A DNA stretch of 7,622 nt from Clostridia bacterium (GTDB taxonomy: Bacteria > Bacillota > Clostridia > Oscillospirales > Acutalibacteraceae). Positions 1 to 4,689 of this stretch are shown here, piece after piece. The notes below the pieces were generated by a model, which saw only the letters and a program-made list of their open reading frames with translations, was not told the DNA's origin and did no database searches. The stretch is from contig CAAEIG010000064.1 in NCBI GenBank assembly GCA_900755895.1, forward strand, positions 1 through 7,622, given 5' to 3'. The translations under genes and the position numbers were made by a program. The first letter of the stretch is position 1. Each line of letters opens with the position of its first letter.

Positions 1-70
1 CCGCTAGTTGACACACTTCCATGTCTGGATGGTGGCTATGCAACCGTCCAATCTGCTAGAATGACTCCAA
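1..70. repeat. 70-bp direct repeat, left copy (contig closure or flanking repeat)
   Basis: These 70 bases are identical, without mismatch, to positions 7553-7622. The exact length at the very ends suggests an assembly-graph overlap of a self-closing contig (a circle of about 7,552 bp), or a direct repeat of at least 70 bp flanking the segment. The repeat contains an extended -10 for the first regulator and ends shortly before its ribosome binding site. It has no transposase-like inverted ends and encodes nothing itself. Confidence 0.95.
54..62 (+). promoter_or_regulatory. Extended -10 promoter for the first XRE regulator
   Basis: TGCTAGAAT at 54-62 matches an extended -10 (TGn followed by a TATAAT-like hexamer, 5 of 6). 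No good -35 lies 17 bases upstream; a TTGACA at 8-13 is too far away to be its partner. Transcription would begin near 69 and give a 5' UTR of about 25 bases ahead of the gene at 92. This is inferred from consensus only. Confidence 0.4.
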
Positions 71-91
71 ACACAAAAAGGAGCGATGACT

Positions 92-736
92 ATGAACCTA
101 GCAGACAGAATCCAATCTTTGAGGAAAACAAAGGGAATCTCCCAAGAGCAGCTTGCAGATCAAATAGGAGTTTCCAGACAAGCTGTTTCCAAATGGGAAA
201 GCGAACAAAGCACGCCGGATCTGGACAAAATCATTCTCCTCAGCGATTTCTTCGACGTCACAACCGACTATCTCTTAAAAGGCATAGAACCGGTCAAGGA
301 CCACAGGGACAAGAGCAAAGATCTGACAAGCAAAATCCTTTATGTTGTATCCACTGCCTTGATTTTCATTGGATTATTCTGTGCGTTTGGCGGGTGGTAT
401 GCGGAACAGACTATGGAAGTCGTTTGGGGCTCCATGATCATCCAAGCGATGGGAGTTGCAGGATATTTTATCGCAAGGTTGTTGTCCCCCGTGAAAGCCT
501 GCTTTTATATAAACTGGCTCAACCTCCTTGGGATCGCTTTTATGCCGGGTTCCATGATCACCGGCTATCTCTCCATCCTACTGTTCCAGAACGGTTGGAT
601 TGCCCCCTACCCCGTCGGAATCTTTCACAGTTTCCTCTTTTGGGGCGTGTTCTTGGTCCTTTCCGTTGCAAGCTATCTGCTTCTAAAAAAAGAGCCCGGG
701 GTACAGAGTAACCGGTGTGGACCGCTTGAAGTATGA
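92..736 (+). CDS. XRE-family helix-turn-helix regulator with four membrane segments
   Basis: The N-terminal Xre/HTH_3 domain spans residues about 5-60 and includes the recognition stretch SRQAVSKWE. It is followed by a short charged linker and four hydrophobic segments (about 82-102, 110-131, 137-164 and 172-198). This design suggests a membrane-tethered DNA-binding regulator; the ligand is unknown. The ATG at 92 is preferred to the one at 86 because AAGGAG at 78-83 sits 8 bases before it but only 2 before the other. The protein has 214 residues. The last residues, after LLLKKEPG, are not membrane-like and overlap a second open frame that looks like another gene's end, so the natural C-terminus may have been lost at a junction near 690-710. 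The gene is less GC-rich than the dipeptidase and transport genes. The HTH family is certain; the role is not. Confidence 0.88.
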   Translation: MNLADRIQSLRKTKGISQEQLADQIGVSRQAVSKWESEQSTPDLDKIILLSDFFDVTTDYLLKGIEPVKDHRDKSKDLTSKILYVVSTALIFIGLFCAFGGWYAEQTMEVVWGSMIIQAMGVAGYFIARLLSPVKACFYINWLNLLGIAFMPGSMITGYLSILLFQNGWIAPYPVGIFHSFLFWGVFLVLSVASYLLLKKEPGVQSNRCGPLEV

Positions 737-872
737 GTCCTGCAAGATCATTCCATCGTTTCCCAACCACTTCAGCTACAAATATGCCAAGTACAAAGAG
801 GAGCTGGAACACATCCGCACCTACGGTCATACCGCCTTAACCTCTGACAGCCTTAGGTTGGTACATTTGTGA
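687..872 (+). pseudogene. 3' remnant of an unidentified gene
   Basis: One frame downstream of the regulator's frame is open from the TAA at 684 to the TGA at 870-872. From about 705 it reads like real protein: VTGVDRLKYESCKIIPSF, then NHFSYKYAKYKEELEHIRTY, then a short tail. It has no start codon with a ribosome binding site, and its first codons overlap the end of the regulator. It is best explained as the C-terminal end of a gene whose front was lost when the regulator was joined to it. I do not recognise the family. A chance open frame of about 60 codons is the main alternative. Confidence 0.4.
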
Positions 873-880
873 AAGTAAGA

Positions 881-917
881 TGGGAGCAACAGAGAGTTGC
901 TTTGCTTTTGGCTCCCA
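881..917 (+). promoter_or_regulatory. Inverted repeats overlapping the promoter of the second regulator
   Basis: TGGGAGC (881-887) is mirrored by GCTCCCA (911-917). Nested inside, AGCAAC (885-890) is mirrored by GTTGCT (896-901). The pair spans the probable -35 region of the promoter at 902-929. This placement suits an operator for self-regulation by the downstream Xre protein, or an RNA hairpin of no consequence if transcription starts later. The symmetry is visible; binding is inferred. Confidence 0.3.
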
Positions 918-929
918 CTGTGGTACAAT
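902..929 (+). promoter_or_regulatory. Promoter of the zinc-ribbon XRE regulator
   Basis: TACAAT at 924-929 is preceded by TGG at 921-923, making an extended -10. TTGCTT at 902-907 is a weak -35 with a 16-base spacer. The start codon follows about 20 bases later at 951, with a GGCGGTG-type Shine-Dalgarno in between. Confidence 0.5.
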
Positions 930-950
930 CCAGGCAAGGCGGTGATCAAC

Positions 951-1400
951 ATGGATACCAAAGAAATCCTTCTGGAACTGCGCACCAAGCGCGGCCTCTC
1001 TCAGGAACAGCTGGCACAGCAGGTGCATGTATCCCGGCAGGCGGTTTCCCGCTGGGAGACCGGAGAAACGGTGCCCAATACGGAAACTCTGAAACTGCTC
1101 TCCAAACTGTTCGATGTCTCCATCAATACCCTGCTTGGTTCTCCCAGGCAACTAACCTGCCAATGCTGCGGCATGCCCCTGGAGGATGCCAGCATCAGCC
1201 GAGAGCCGGACGGCACCTTCAACGAGGACTACTGCAAGTGGTGTTATGCCGACGGGAAATTTGTCTACACAAGCCTCGAGGAACTGATAAACTTTCTGGA
1301 AGGTCACATATCGAACGAAGCATTTCCCCCGGAGCAGGTCAGAGCCTATTTGGAAGCTCAGCTTCCAAAGCTGAACCACTGGAAGCAGAACAAGACATAA
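951..1400 (+). CDS. XRE-family regulator fused to a C-terminal zinc ribbon
   Basis: This 149-residue protein has an N-terminal Xre/HTH_3 domain (residues about 4-62, with SRQAVSRWETGE). A cysteine-rich module follows, in which C70-x2-C73 and C95-x2-C98 form two zinc knuckles (CQCC and CKWC). The spacing and the motif CGMPLEDASI...DGTFNEDYCKWCYADGKF match the putative zinc-ribbon domain found alone or attached to HTH domains in Firmicutes (PF12674-like). It is probably a cytoplasmic transcription factor responding to metal, redox state or a partner. The ATG at 951 is chosen over a TTG at 897 because it has a Shine-Dalgarno (AAGGCGGTG) and starts exactly at the HTH domain. It is transcribed alone, with its own promoter and a strong terminator. 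It converges on the acetyltransferase. The target is unknown. Confidence 0.9.
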   Translation: MDTKEILLELRTKRGLSQEQLAQQVHVSRQAVSRWETGETVPNTETLKLLSKLFDVSINTLLGSPRQLTCQCCGMPLEDASISREPDGTFNEDYCKWCYADGKFVYTSLEELINFLEGHISNEAFPPEQVRAYLEAQLPKLNHWKQNKT

Positions 1401-1445
1401 ACACCGCCCTCTGAAAACCTAAAGTTTCAGAGGGCGGTGTTTTTT
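1401..1445 (+). terminator. Strong intrinsic terminator after the zinc-ribbon regulator
   Basis: A perfect 16-bp stem (1401-1416 with 1425-1440) encloses an 8-base loop and is followed by a run of T at 1440-1445. It starts at the base after the stop codon. Read on the minus strand it lies about 60 bases past the acetyltransferase stop and is followed by TTTATGTC, so it may serve both converging transcripts, more weakly for the minus one. Confidence 0.93.
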
Positions 1446-1502
1446 ACTTCAGATCAATCAAAATGCAGGGCACCGACATCCTTGGATTAGCCGTAAAGCA
1501 GG

Positions 1503-2126
1503 TCATCTGATTTGATCCAGCCGTCCCGACTGAATGGCATCCAAATTCTCCTTGATCCGTTCCTCTGGCCAGTCCCACCATCTCAGCTCCAGAAGCGCGG
1601 CAATAGCGCCCTCAGAAAATCGCTTTCGGATCGGCTTGGCAGGAACTCCACCCACAATGGTATAGGGCGGTACGTCCTTTGTCACAACAGCCCGGGTACC
1701 GATAACAGCTCCGTCTCCCACTGTAACGCCTGCCAAGATGACCGCCTCGTAGCCAATCCACACATCATTTCCGATGACAATATCACCCTTGTTGTCCCAG
1801 GCTCTGGCCACCTGCTTCCGGTCCAGTCCCCACTCCTCAAAGAAAATGGGAAAGGGATAGGTGGAGAGGGATTGCATACTGTGGTTGGCGCTGTTGAACA
1901 GGAACTTCGCCCCACAGGCAATGGAACAGAACTTGCCAATTATCAGCCGGTCGTGGTTGACAGGATAGTGATACAGTACATTGTTCTTTTCAAACTCCAC
2001 GGGGTCATGGACAAAGTCGTTGTACATGGTGTAGTCCCCTACGAGGATACTGGGATCCGTTACCACTTGGTTGAGATAGACCGTTTGAGTATCCCCTGTC
2101 CGGGGATAGATGGTTGATGGGTTCAT
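1503..2126 (-). CDS. Vat/CatB-like xenobiotic O-acetyltransferase (left-handed beta-helix)
   Basis: This 207-residue protein belongs to the hexapeptide-repeat xenobiotic acyltransferases, which transfer acetyl from acetyl-CoA to a drug hydroxyl. Its landmarks are those of streptogramin A acetyltransferases (Vat): VGDYTMYND near residue 29, YHYP near 52, IGKFCSIACGAKF at 63-75, and NSANH with the likely catalytic His at 82. GDIVIGNDVWIG lies at 114-125, VGGVPAKPIRKRF at 158-170 and WWDWP at 183-187. The segment around 140-170 reads more like CatB chloramphenicol acetyltransferases, so the substrate (streptogramin A, chloramphenicol or another hydroxylated compound) cannot be fixed. The length is normal for the family and no key residue is missing. 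AGGAGG at 2135-2140 sits 8 bases before the ATG. The MATE stop is only 15 bases upstream, so it is the second gene of the attenuator-controlled operon. Confidence 0.9.
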   Translation of the reverse strand: MNPSTIYPRTGDTQTVYLNQVVTDPSILVGDYTMYNDFVHDPVEFEKNNVLYHYPVNHDRLIIGKFCSIACGAKFLFNSANHSMQSLSTYPFPIFFEEWGLDRKQVARAWDNKGDIVIGNDVWIGYEAVILAGVTVGDGAVIGTRAVVTKDVPPYTIVGGVPAKPIRKRFSEGAIAALLELRWWDWPEERIKENLDAIQSGRLDQIR

Positions 2127-2141
2127 ATTCTTTTCCTCCTC

Positions 2142-3518
2142 TTACTTGTTTAGGCTGCCCGCTTTTGAAGTCTCACGCACCAATCTCTTTCTTTCCCATC
2201 CTCTGCTTTTGAAGTAGAGGAACCCAACCAAGGCGGGCAAGATGGGCGAAAGGGCCTGACCCAGATAGATTCCGGGAAAACCCATGGAGAAGCAAAAGGC
2301 CAGCAGCCATCCCACCGGCAGGCGAACGACCACCGCGTCCAGCAGGGCATTGACCATGGCCACGTGGGCCGCGCCCACGCCGATGGCAAAGGAATCCAGC
2401 GTGTACATGGCGGCATAGACCAGGCTGTTGACCCCGCAGCATAAGCGCAGATACAACACGCCCACCCGGATCACCTCCGGGCTGGTACTATCAAACAGAC
2501 AGATGAGCGGCTCCGCCAGAAGCTGGACCGTCACGACTACCACCGCTGTAGCCGCAAGGTTCAGCAACAGGCCTGACCGTACCACCTGGCGTGCCCGCCG
2601 GATTTGACCTGCCCCCACGCACTGGCCCACCATGGCGGTGATGGCCTGGCCAATAGCCCAGCAGTGCATTCCGGCAAAAGTATTGATCTTCAGTCCAACG
2701 CCGGAAGCAGCGGCCACCGAGGTGCCAAAGGGATTGAGCATCCCCGTCACCAGTAGATAGGCTGTGTTCACCACCACCATTTGGATGGCGGTGGGCAAAC
2801 CTACCTTCCCTATGGCCAGCAGGATTTCTCGTCGAAGGGCAACCTCCTTGAGGGAAAAGTTTAACTGATGTCTCCGCAAATAGAGCAGCGAACCCACAAA
2901 GGCAACACCTTGAGCAGTGATCGTAGCCCAGGCCGCCCCTGCTGTACCCATAGAACTCGGTCCTACCAGCAGCACATCCAGCAAGACATTGAGAAGTGTG
3001 GCGGCACCCACGAAAAAGAGGGGCGTTTTGGAATCGCCCAGTCCTTTCAGGATGGAGCAGACCGTGTTGTAGCCAAAGACAAATAGAGTCCCCCAACAGA
3101 TAATTTCCATATAGCCGCAGGCCTCTGAATAGGCCTCGTCCGGAACACCCAGTGCCCGGAACAGAGGTTTGTAGACGGCGAGGCCGAGCATGGTAACCAC
3201 AACGGAAGCTGCCAGCGCCAGGAGAAACAACATTCCGATGGTGTCACGCTGCCCCTTTTGATCGCCCGCCCCCTTGTACTGGGCCACCAAAACGCTTCCT
3301 CCCATGGTTAGGCCGATACAGAGTGAATTGATGATAAAGCACAGCATGGAGGCGTTGCTGATGGCGGCCAGGCCGGTCTCGCCCACAATTTTCCCTACCA
3401 CCAGCATATCCACCACATTGTAAAGAGCTTGTAGCAGGTTGGCCAGAAACAGCGGGAAGGCAAACCAAAGCAGTTTTTTCGCCACACTCCCTGTCAAAAA
3501 GTTTTGTTCTTGAGTCAT
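2142..3518 (-). CDS. MATE-family multidrug efflux transporter
   Basis: This is a polytopic membrane protein of 458 residues with about twelve hydrophobic segments, the usual MATE length. Family marks include LYNVVDMLVVGKIVG (residues 32-46), AQYKGAGD (79-86) and KGLGDSKTP (158-166). The second half repeats the first, with VAAASGVGLKINTF and VGQCVGAGQ. MATE proteins exchange Na+ or H+ for cationic or aromatic drugs across the cytoplasmic membrane. The ATG at 3518 (MTQEQNFLTG) is chosen over an in-frame ATG at 3620: AAAGGAAG lies 8 bases upstream, the family starts here, and the upstream extension would be translated from terminator hairpins. It is the first gene of an operon with the acetyltransferase and follows a long structured leader. 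Export plus modification points to drug defence, but the pump's substrate cannot be read from sequence. Confidence 0.93.
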   Translation of the reverse strand: MTQEQNFLTGSVAKKLLWFAFPLFLANLLQALYNVVDMLVVGKIVGETGLAAISNASMLCFIINSLCIGLTMGGSVLVAQYKGAGDQKGQRDTIGMLFLLALAASVVVTMLGLAVYKPLFRALGVPDEAYSEACGYMEIICWGTLFVFGYNTVCSILKGLGDSKTPLFFVGAATLLNVLLDVLLVGPSSMGTAGAAWATITAQGVAFVGSLLYLRRHQLNFSLKEVALRREILLAIGKVGLPTAIQMVVVNTAYLLVTGMLNPFGTSVAAASGVGLKINTFAGMHCWAIGQAITAMVGQCVGAGQIRRARQVVRSGLLLNLAATAVVVVTVQLLAEPLICLFDSTSPEVIRVGVLYLRLCCGVNSLVYAAMYTLDSFAIGVGAAHVAMVNALLDAVVVRLPVGWLLAFCFSMGFPGIYLGQALSPILPALVGFLYFKSRGWERKRLVRETSKAGSLNK

Positions 3519-3534
3519 GTAACATCTTCCTTTC

Positions 3535-3573
3535 AAAAAGACAGAGGGCAGCACTTTACTGTGTGCCCTCTGT
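3535..3573 (-). terminator. Leader terminator 2, immediately before the MATE start
   Basis: On the minus strand ACAGAGGGCA (3573-3564) pairs perfectly with TGCCCTCTGT (3550-3541). CAC/GTG can pair further inside the loop. The stem is followed by CTTTTTG. The T-run ends about 17 bases before the MATE ATG and abuts its Shine-Dalgarno. It could stop transcription just before the gene, or limit read-through as a second checkpoint. Confidence 0.75.
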
Positions 3574-3599
3574 TCCCTTGTCCCTAAAATGAGCATAAC

Positions 3600-3631
3600 A
3601 AAAGGCCGCAGACAAAACATTGTCCGCGGCC
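3600..3631 (-). terminator. Leader terminator 1, target of the predicted antiterminator
   Basis: On the minus strand GGCCGCGGACAA (3631-3620) pairs with TTGTCTGCGGCC (3615-3604). This gives a 12-bp stem with one G-U pair and the loop TGTT, followed by TTTTGTT. The 12 bases at 3612-3623, covering part of both arms and the loop, are the exact reverse complement of 3745-3756 inside the upstream leader ORF. Pairing between them would dismantle this hairpin. Confidence 0.85.
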
Positions 3632-3673
3632 ATACAGCATCTATCTTTTCCTGTCAGTCTGCAAAAAGGGTAC

Positions 3674-3712
3674 AAAAACCAAAGGCAGAAAGTTTCTGTC
3701 CTGGCCTCCCGG
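3674..3712 (-). terminator. Possible weak terminator just after the leader ORF
   Basis: On the minus strand CCGGGAGGC (3712-3704) can pair with GCCTTTGG (3686-3679), using G-U pairs and a one-base bulge. TTTTTG follows. It starts three bases after the leader stop codon. It is much weaker than the two downstream hairpins and may be a pause site rather than a terminator. Confidence 0.35.
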
Positions 3713-3714
3713 TT

Positions 3715-3807
3715 TTACAGATCGACATTCCGAAAAGGCTCCGCACAATGTTTTGTGATATCCATTTGAACGGAGCCGAAATCAATGCAGAATTTTCCGA
3801 ACAACAT
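3715..3807 (-). CDS. 30-residue leader peptide of the MATE-acetyltransferase operon
   Basis: The short ORF encodes 30 residues, starting MLFGKFCIDFGSVQMD and ending EPFRNVDL. It has a clear Shine-Dalgarno (GAGGTGA, 5 bases before the ATG) and lies about 30 bases inside the transcript from the promoter at 3835-3863. Its codons carry regulatory RNA. Codons 11-12 plus one base (GGCTCCG, 3777-3771) can pair with CGGAGCC (3743-3737), and codons 18-21 contain the 12 bases complementary to leader terminator 1. A ribosome stalled before or on codons 11-13 would break the first hairpin and free the antiterminator. The ORF is separated from MATE by about 200 bases and by the terminators, so it is not an N-terminal part of the pump. 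I do not recognise the peptide. It resembles leader peptides of erm, cat and ABC-F genes in layout only. Confidence 0.65.
   Translation of the reverse strand: MLFGKFCIDFGSVQMDITKHCAEPFRNVDL
3737..3777 (-). promoter_or_regulatory. Leader-ORF hairpin holding the antiterminator segment
   Basis: GGCTCCG (3777-3771) and CGGAGCC (3743-3737) form a 7-bp stem. Within its loop CACAA (3757-3753) and TTGTG (3748-3744) form an inner hairpin with loop AACA. The inner hairpin is made of the same bases that can pair with leader terminator 1, so the two structures exclude each other. This is base pairing read by eye, not a folding result. Confidence 0.55.
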
Positions 3808-3834
3808 CGTGCTCACCTCGCTTTACTGCTATAA

Positions 3835-3863
3835 ATTTTATACCATGCGATGCTTCCTGTCAA
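3835..3863 (-). promoter_or_regulatory. Sigma-A promoter of the MATE-acetyltransferase operon
   Basis: A perfect -35 TTGACA (3863-3858) is separated by 17 bases from TAAAAT (3840-3835), within TGGTATAAAAT. The overlapping TATAAA also gives an extended -10. Transcription should start near 3828, about 20 bases before the leader ORF start and about 310 bases before MATE. A near-consensus promoter with a terminator-rich leader fits control at elongation rather than initiation. Confidence 0.8.
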
Positions 3864-4267
3864 CGTTCGTTTAGAGGACTATTATGGCTCAGTCAGAGAA
3901 CGGATGCAACACCACATCCGTCATGCCGTATGGTTCAGATACACATTTGCAGAAAGACTGTCCCACCGATCAAAAAGTCCGACCTCTCCACCACACATGG
4001 AGACTGTCCCGCCAAAACACCCTCAAAATCCGCACTGCCCACGTGTAGGTTTTGGGGTACTTTTGCCCCTGGTTCTACTGGTTTTCTACGGGGATTTTCT
4101 TAGAATTTTGCTGTCCATCCTCGGATTTCCAGACCTGAAAATTTCTGTTTTTTTACATTTGACTTCCCAAAATCCGCAGAAATACTGGTTTTTTTGGCTC
4201 ACTCCAGGTTCCCTTATCTTCCATCAAATCCCGCTGAGTTCGGAAATTCCGTCCGCATCGAAGTTTT

Positions 4268-4314
4268 GTCGGTGATGAACCGACACGTGGGTTCGAATCC
4301 CACCGTCTTCGCCA
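4268..4314 (+). tRNA. 3' fragment of a serine-type tRNA gene (truncated)
   Basis: The 3' portion of a class II tRNA is intact. It has a long variable arm GTCGGT-GATGA-ACCGAC (4268-4284), a T arm GTGGG-TTCGAAT-CCCAC (4287-4303), an acceptor 3' strand CGTCTTC (4304-4310), discriminator G (4311) and an encoded CCA (4312-4314). The long variable arm with discriminator G fits tRNA-Ser. The matching 5' acceptor strand (GAAGACG), the D arm and the anticodon arm are not present upstream, so it cannot make a functional tRNA. Such 3' ends are commonly left or carried by elements that integrate at tRNA genes. No integrase is in the window. Confidence 0.75.
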
Positions 4315-4334
4315 GCGTCAAGCTGTCGCTCTCC

Positions 4335-4368
4335 ATTCGTGAACTGCACATTGGTGTAGTTCGCGAAT
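4335..4368 (+). other. Long hairpin downstream of the tRNA fragment
   Basis: Positions 4335-4349 and 4354-4368 form a 15-bp stem with two G-U pairs and a four-base loop (ATTG). Only TTTATATG follows on the plus strand, so it would be a weak terminator. It lies 20 bases after the tRNA CCA end and may be the former tRNA terminator, a protein-binding palindrome or part of a mobile element. Confidence 0.5.
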
Positions 4369-4534
4369 TTATATGCCCGCGCTTGTTCCTGCGTCTATTT
4401 TCCAACACTCCCCTCGAAAAACTGCACTCAGTTGTTCTGGATGCGGTTTTCCTTCTACTTTTTTGTTGTTTTCAAAGCAACTATCGCATCATTGTCAGCA
4501 CATAGAAATATCAAAAACAGAAGCAACCCAGGAC

Positions 4535-4563
4535 TGGAAATAGCATGGTGCCTGTGCTATAAT
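4535..4563 (+). promoter_or_regulatory. Promoter of the dipeptidase gene with an overlapping inverted repeat
   Basis: TATAAT at 4558-4563 is preceded by TGC (extended -10), and TGGAAA at 4535-4540 gives a 4-of-6 -35 with a 17-base spacer. ATAGCA (4540-4545) and TGCTAT (4555-4560) form an inverted repeat across the spacer and -10. It could be an operator, but no cognate regulator can be named. Confidence 0.65.
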
Positions 4564-4570
4564 GAATGCG

Positions 4571-4633
4571 TTGCATAAAGAAGAAGGAATCGTTTTTTCG
4601 ACGATTCCCGGTTGTAGATAATTTGCTATGCAA
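4571..4633 (+). promoter_or_regulatory. Structured 5' UTR of the dipeptidase gene
   Basis: TTGCATA (4571-4577) pairs with TATGCAA (4627-4633), enclosing a second perfect hairpin GGAATCGT/ACGATTCC (4586-4593 with 4601-4608). No T-run follows, so it is not a simple terminator. The 5' UTR is about 120 bases long. It does not match a riboswitch class I can recognise by eye and may be an mRNA-stability element. Confidence 0.4.
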
Positions 4634-4689
4634 TGAAAAAAGAAGCTGTACGCAATCCGAAATAGATGGAAAAGGGAAAGGAGTCGCGT

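Larger units (their letters stand above)
3864..4534. other. Gene-poor spacer with a tRNA fragment
   Basis: No ORF here has a ribosome binding site or protein-like composition. It holds a 13-base motif AGACTGTCCC(A/G)CC repeated at 3955-3967 and 4001-4013, and a small hairpin CGGATG...CATCCG (3901-3920). AT-rich homopolymer stretches lie around 4140-4200, followed by the tRNA 3' fragment and a long hairpin at 4335-4368. The stretch looks like an old insertion or recombination zone. I see no integrase, transposase or terminal repeats in it. Confidence 0.5.

Noticed and set aside
1512..2117. 201-codon ORF antisense to the acetyltransferase
   Set aside because: It mirrors the acetyltransferase, whose family motifs are unmistakable, and has no start signals of its own.
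3519..3620. 34-codon N-terminal extension of the MATE protein
   Set aside because: It would start inside the leader, has no ribosome binding site, runs through a terminator hairpin, and is not MATE-like. The ATG at 3518 has a proper Shine-Dalgarno.
3589..3834. 81-codon plus-strand ORF in the leader region
   Set aside because: It is antisense to the leader ORF and terminators, lacks a Shine-Dalgarno, and ends in the operon promoter.
3850..4275. 141-codon plus-strand ORF across the spacer
   Set aside because: It has no ribosome binding site, has low-complexity Pro/His/Ser/Phe-rich composition, antisense overlap with the operon promoter at its start, and runs into the tRNA fragment region.
4225..4314. 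A complete tRNA gene
   Set aside because: No acceptor 5' strand GAAGACG, D arm or anticodon arm can be placed upstream of the variable arm.
4214..4408. Minus-strand ORF containing AKTVGFEPTCRF
   Set aside because: This is the familiar spurious translation of the antisense of a serine-type tRNA T arm and variable arm.
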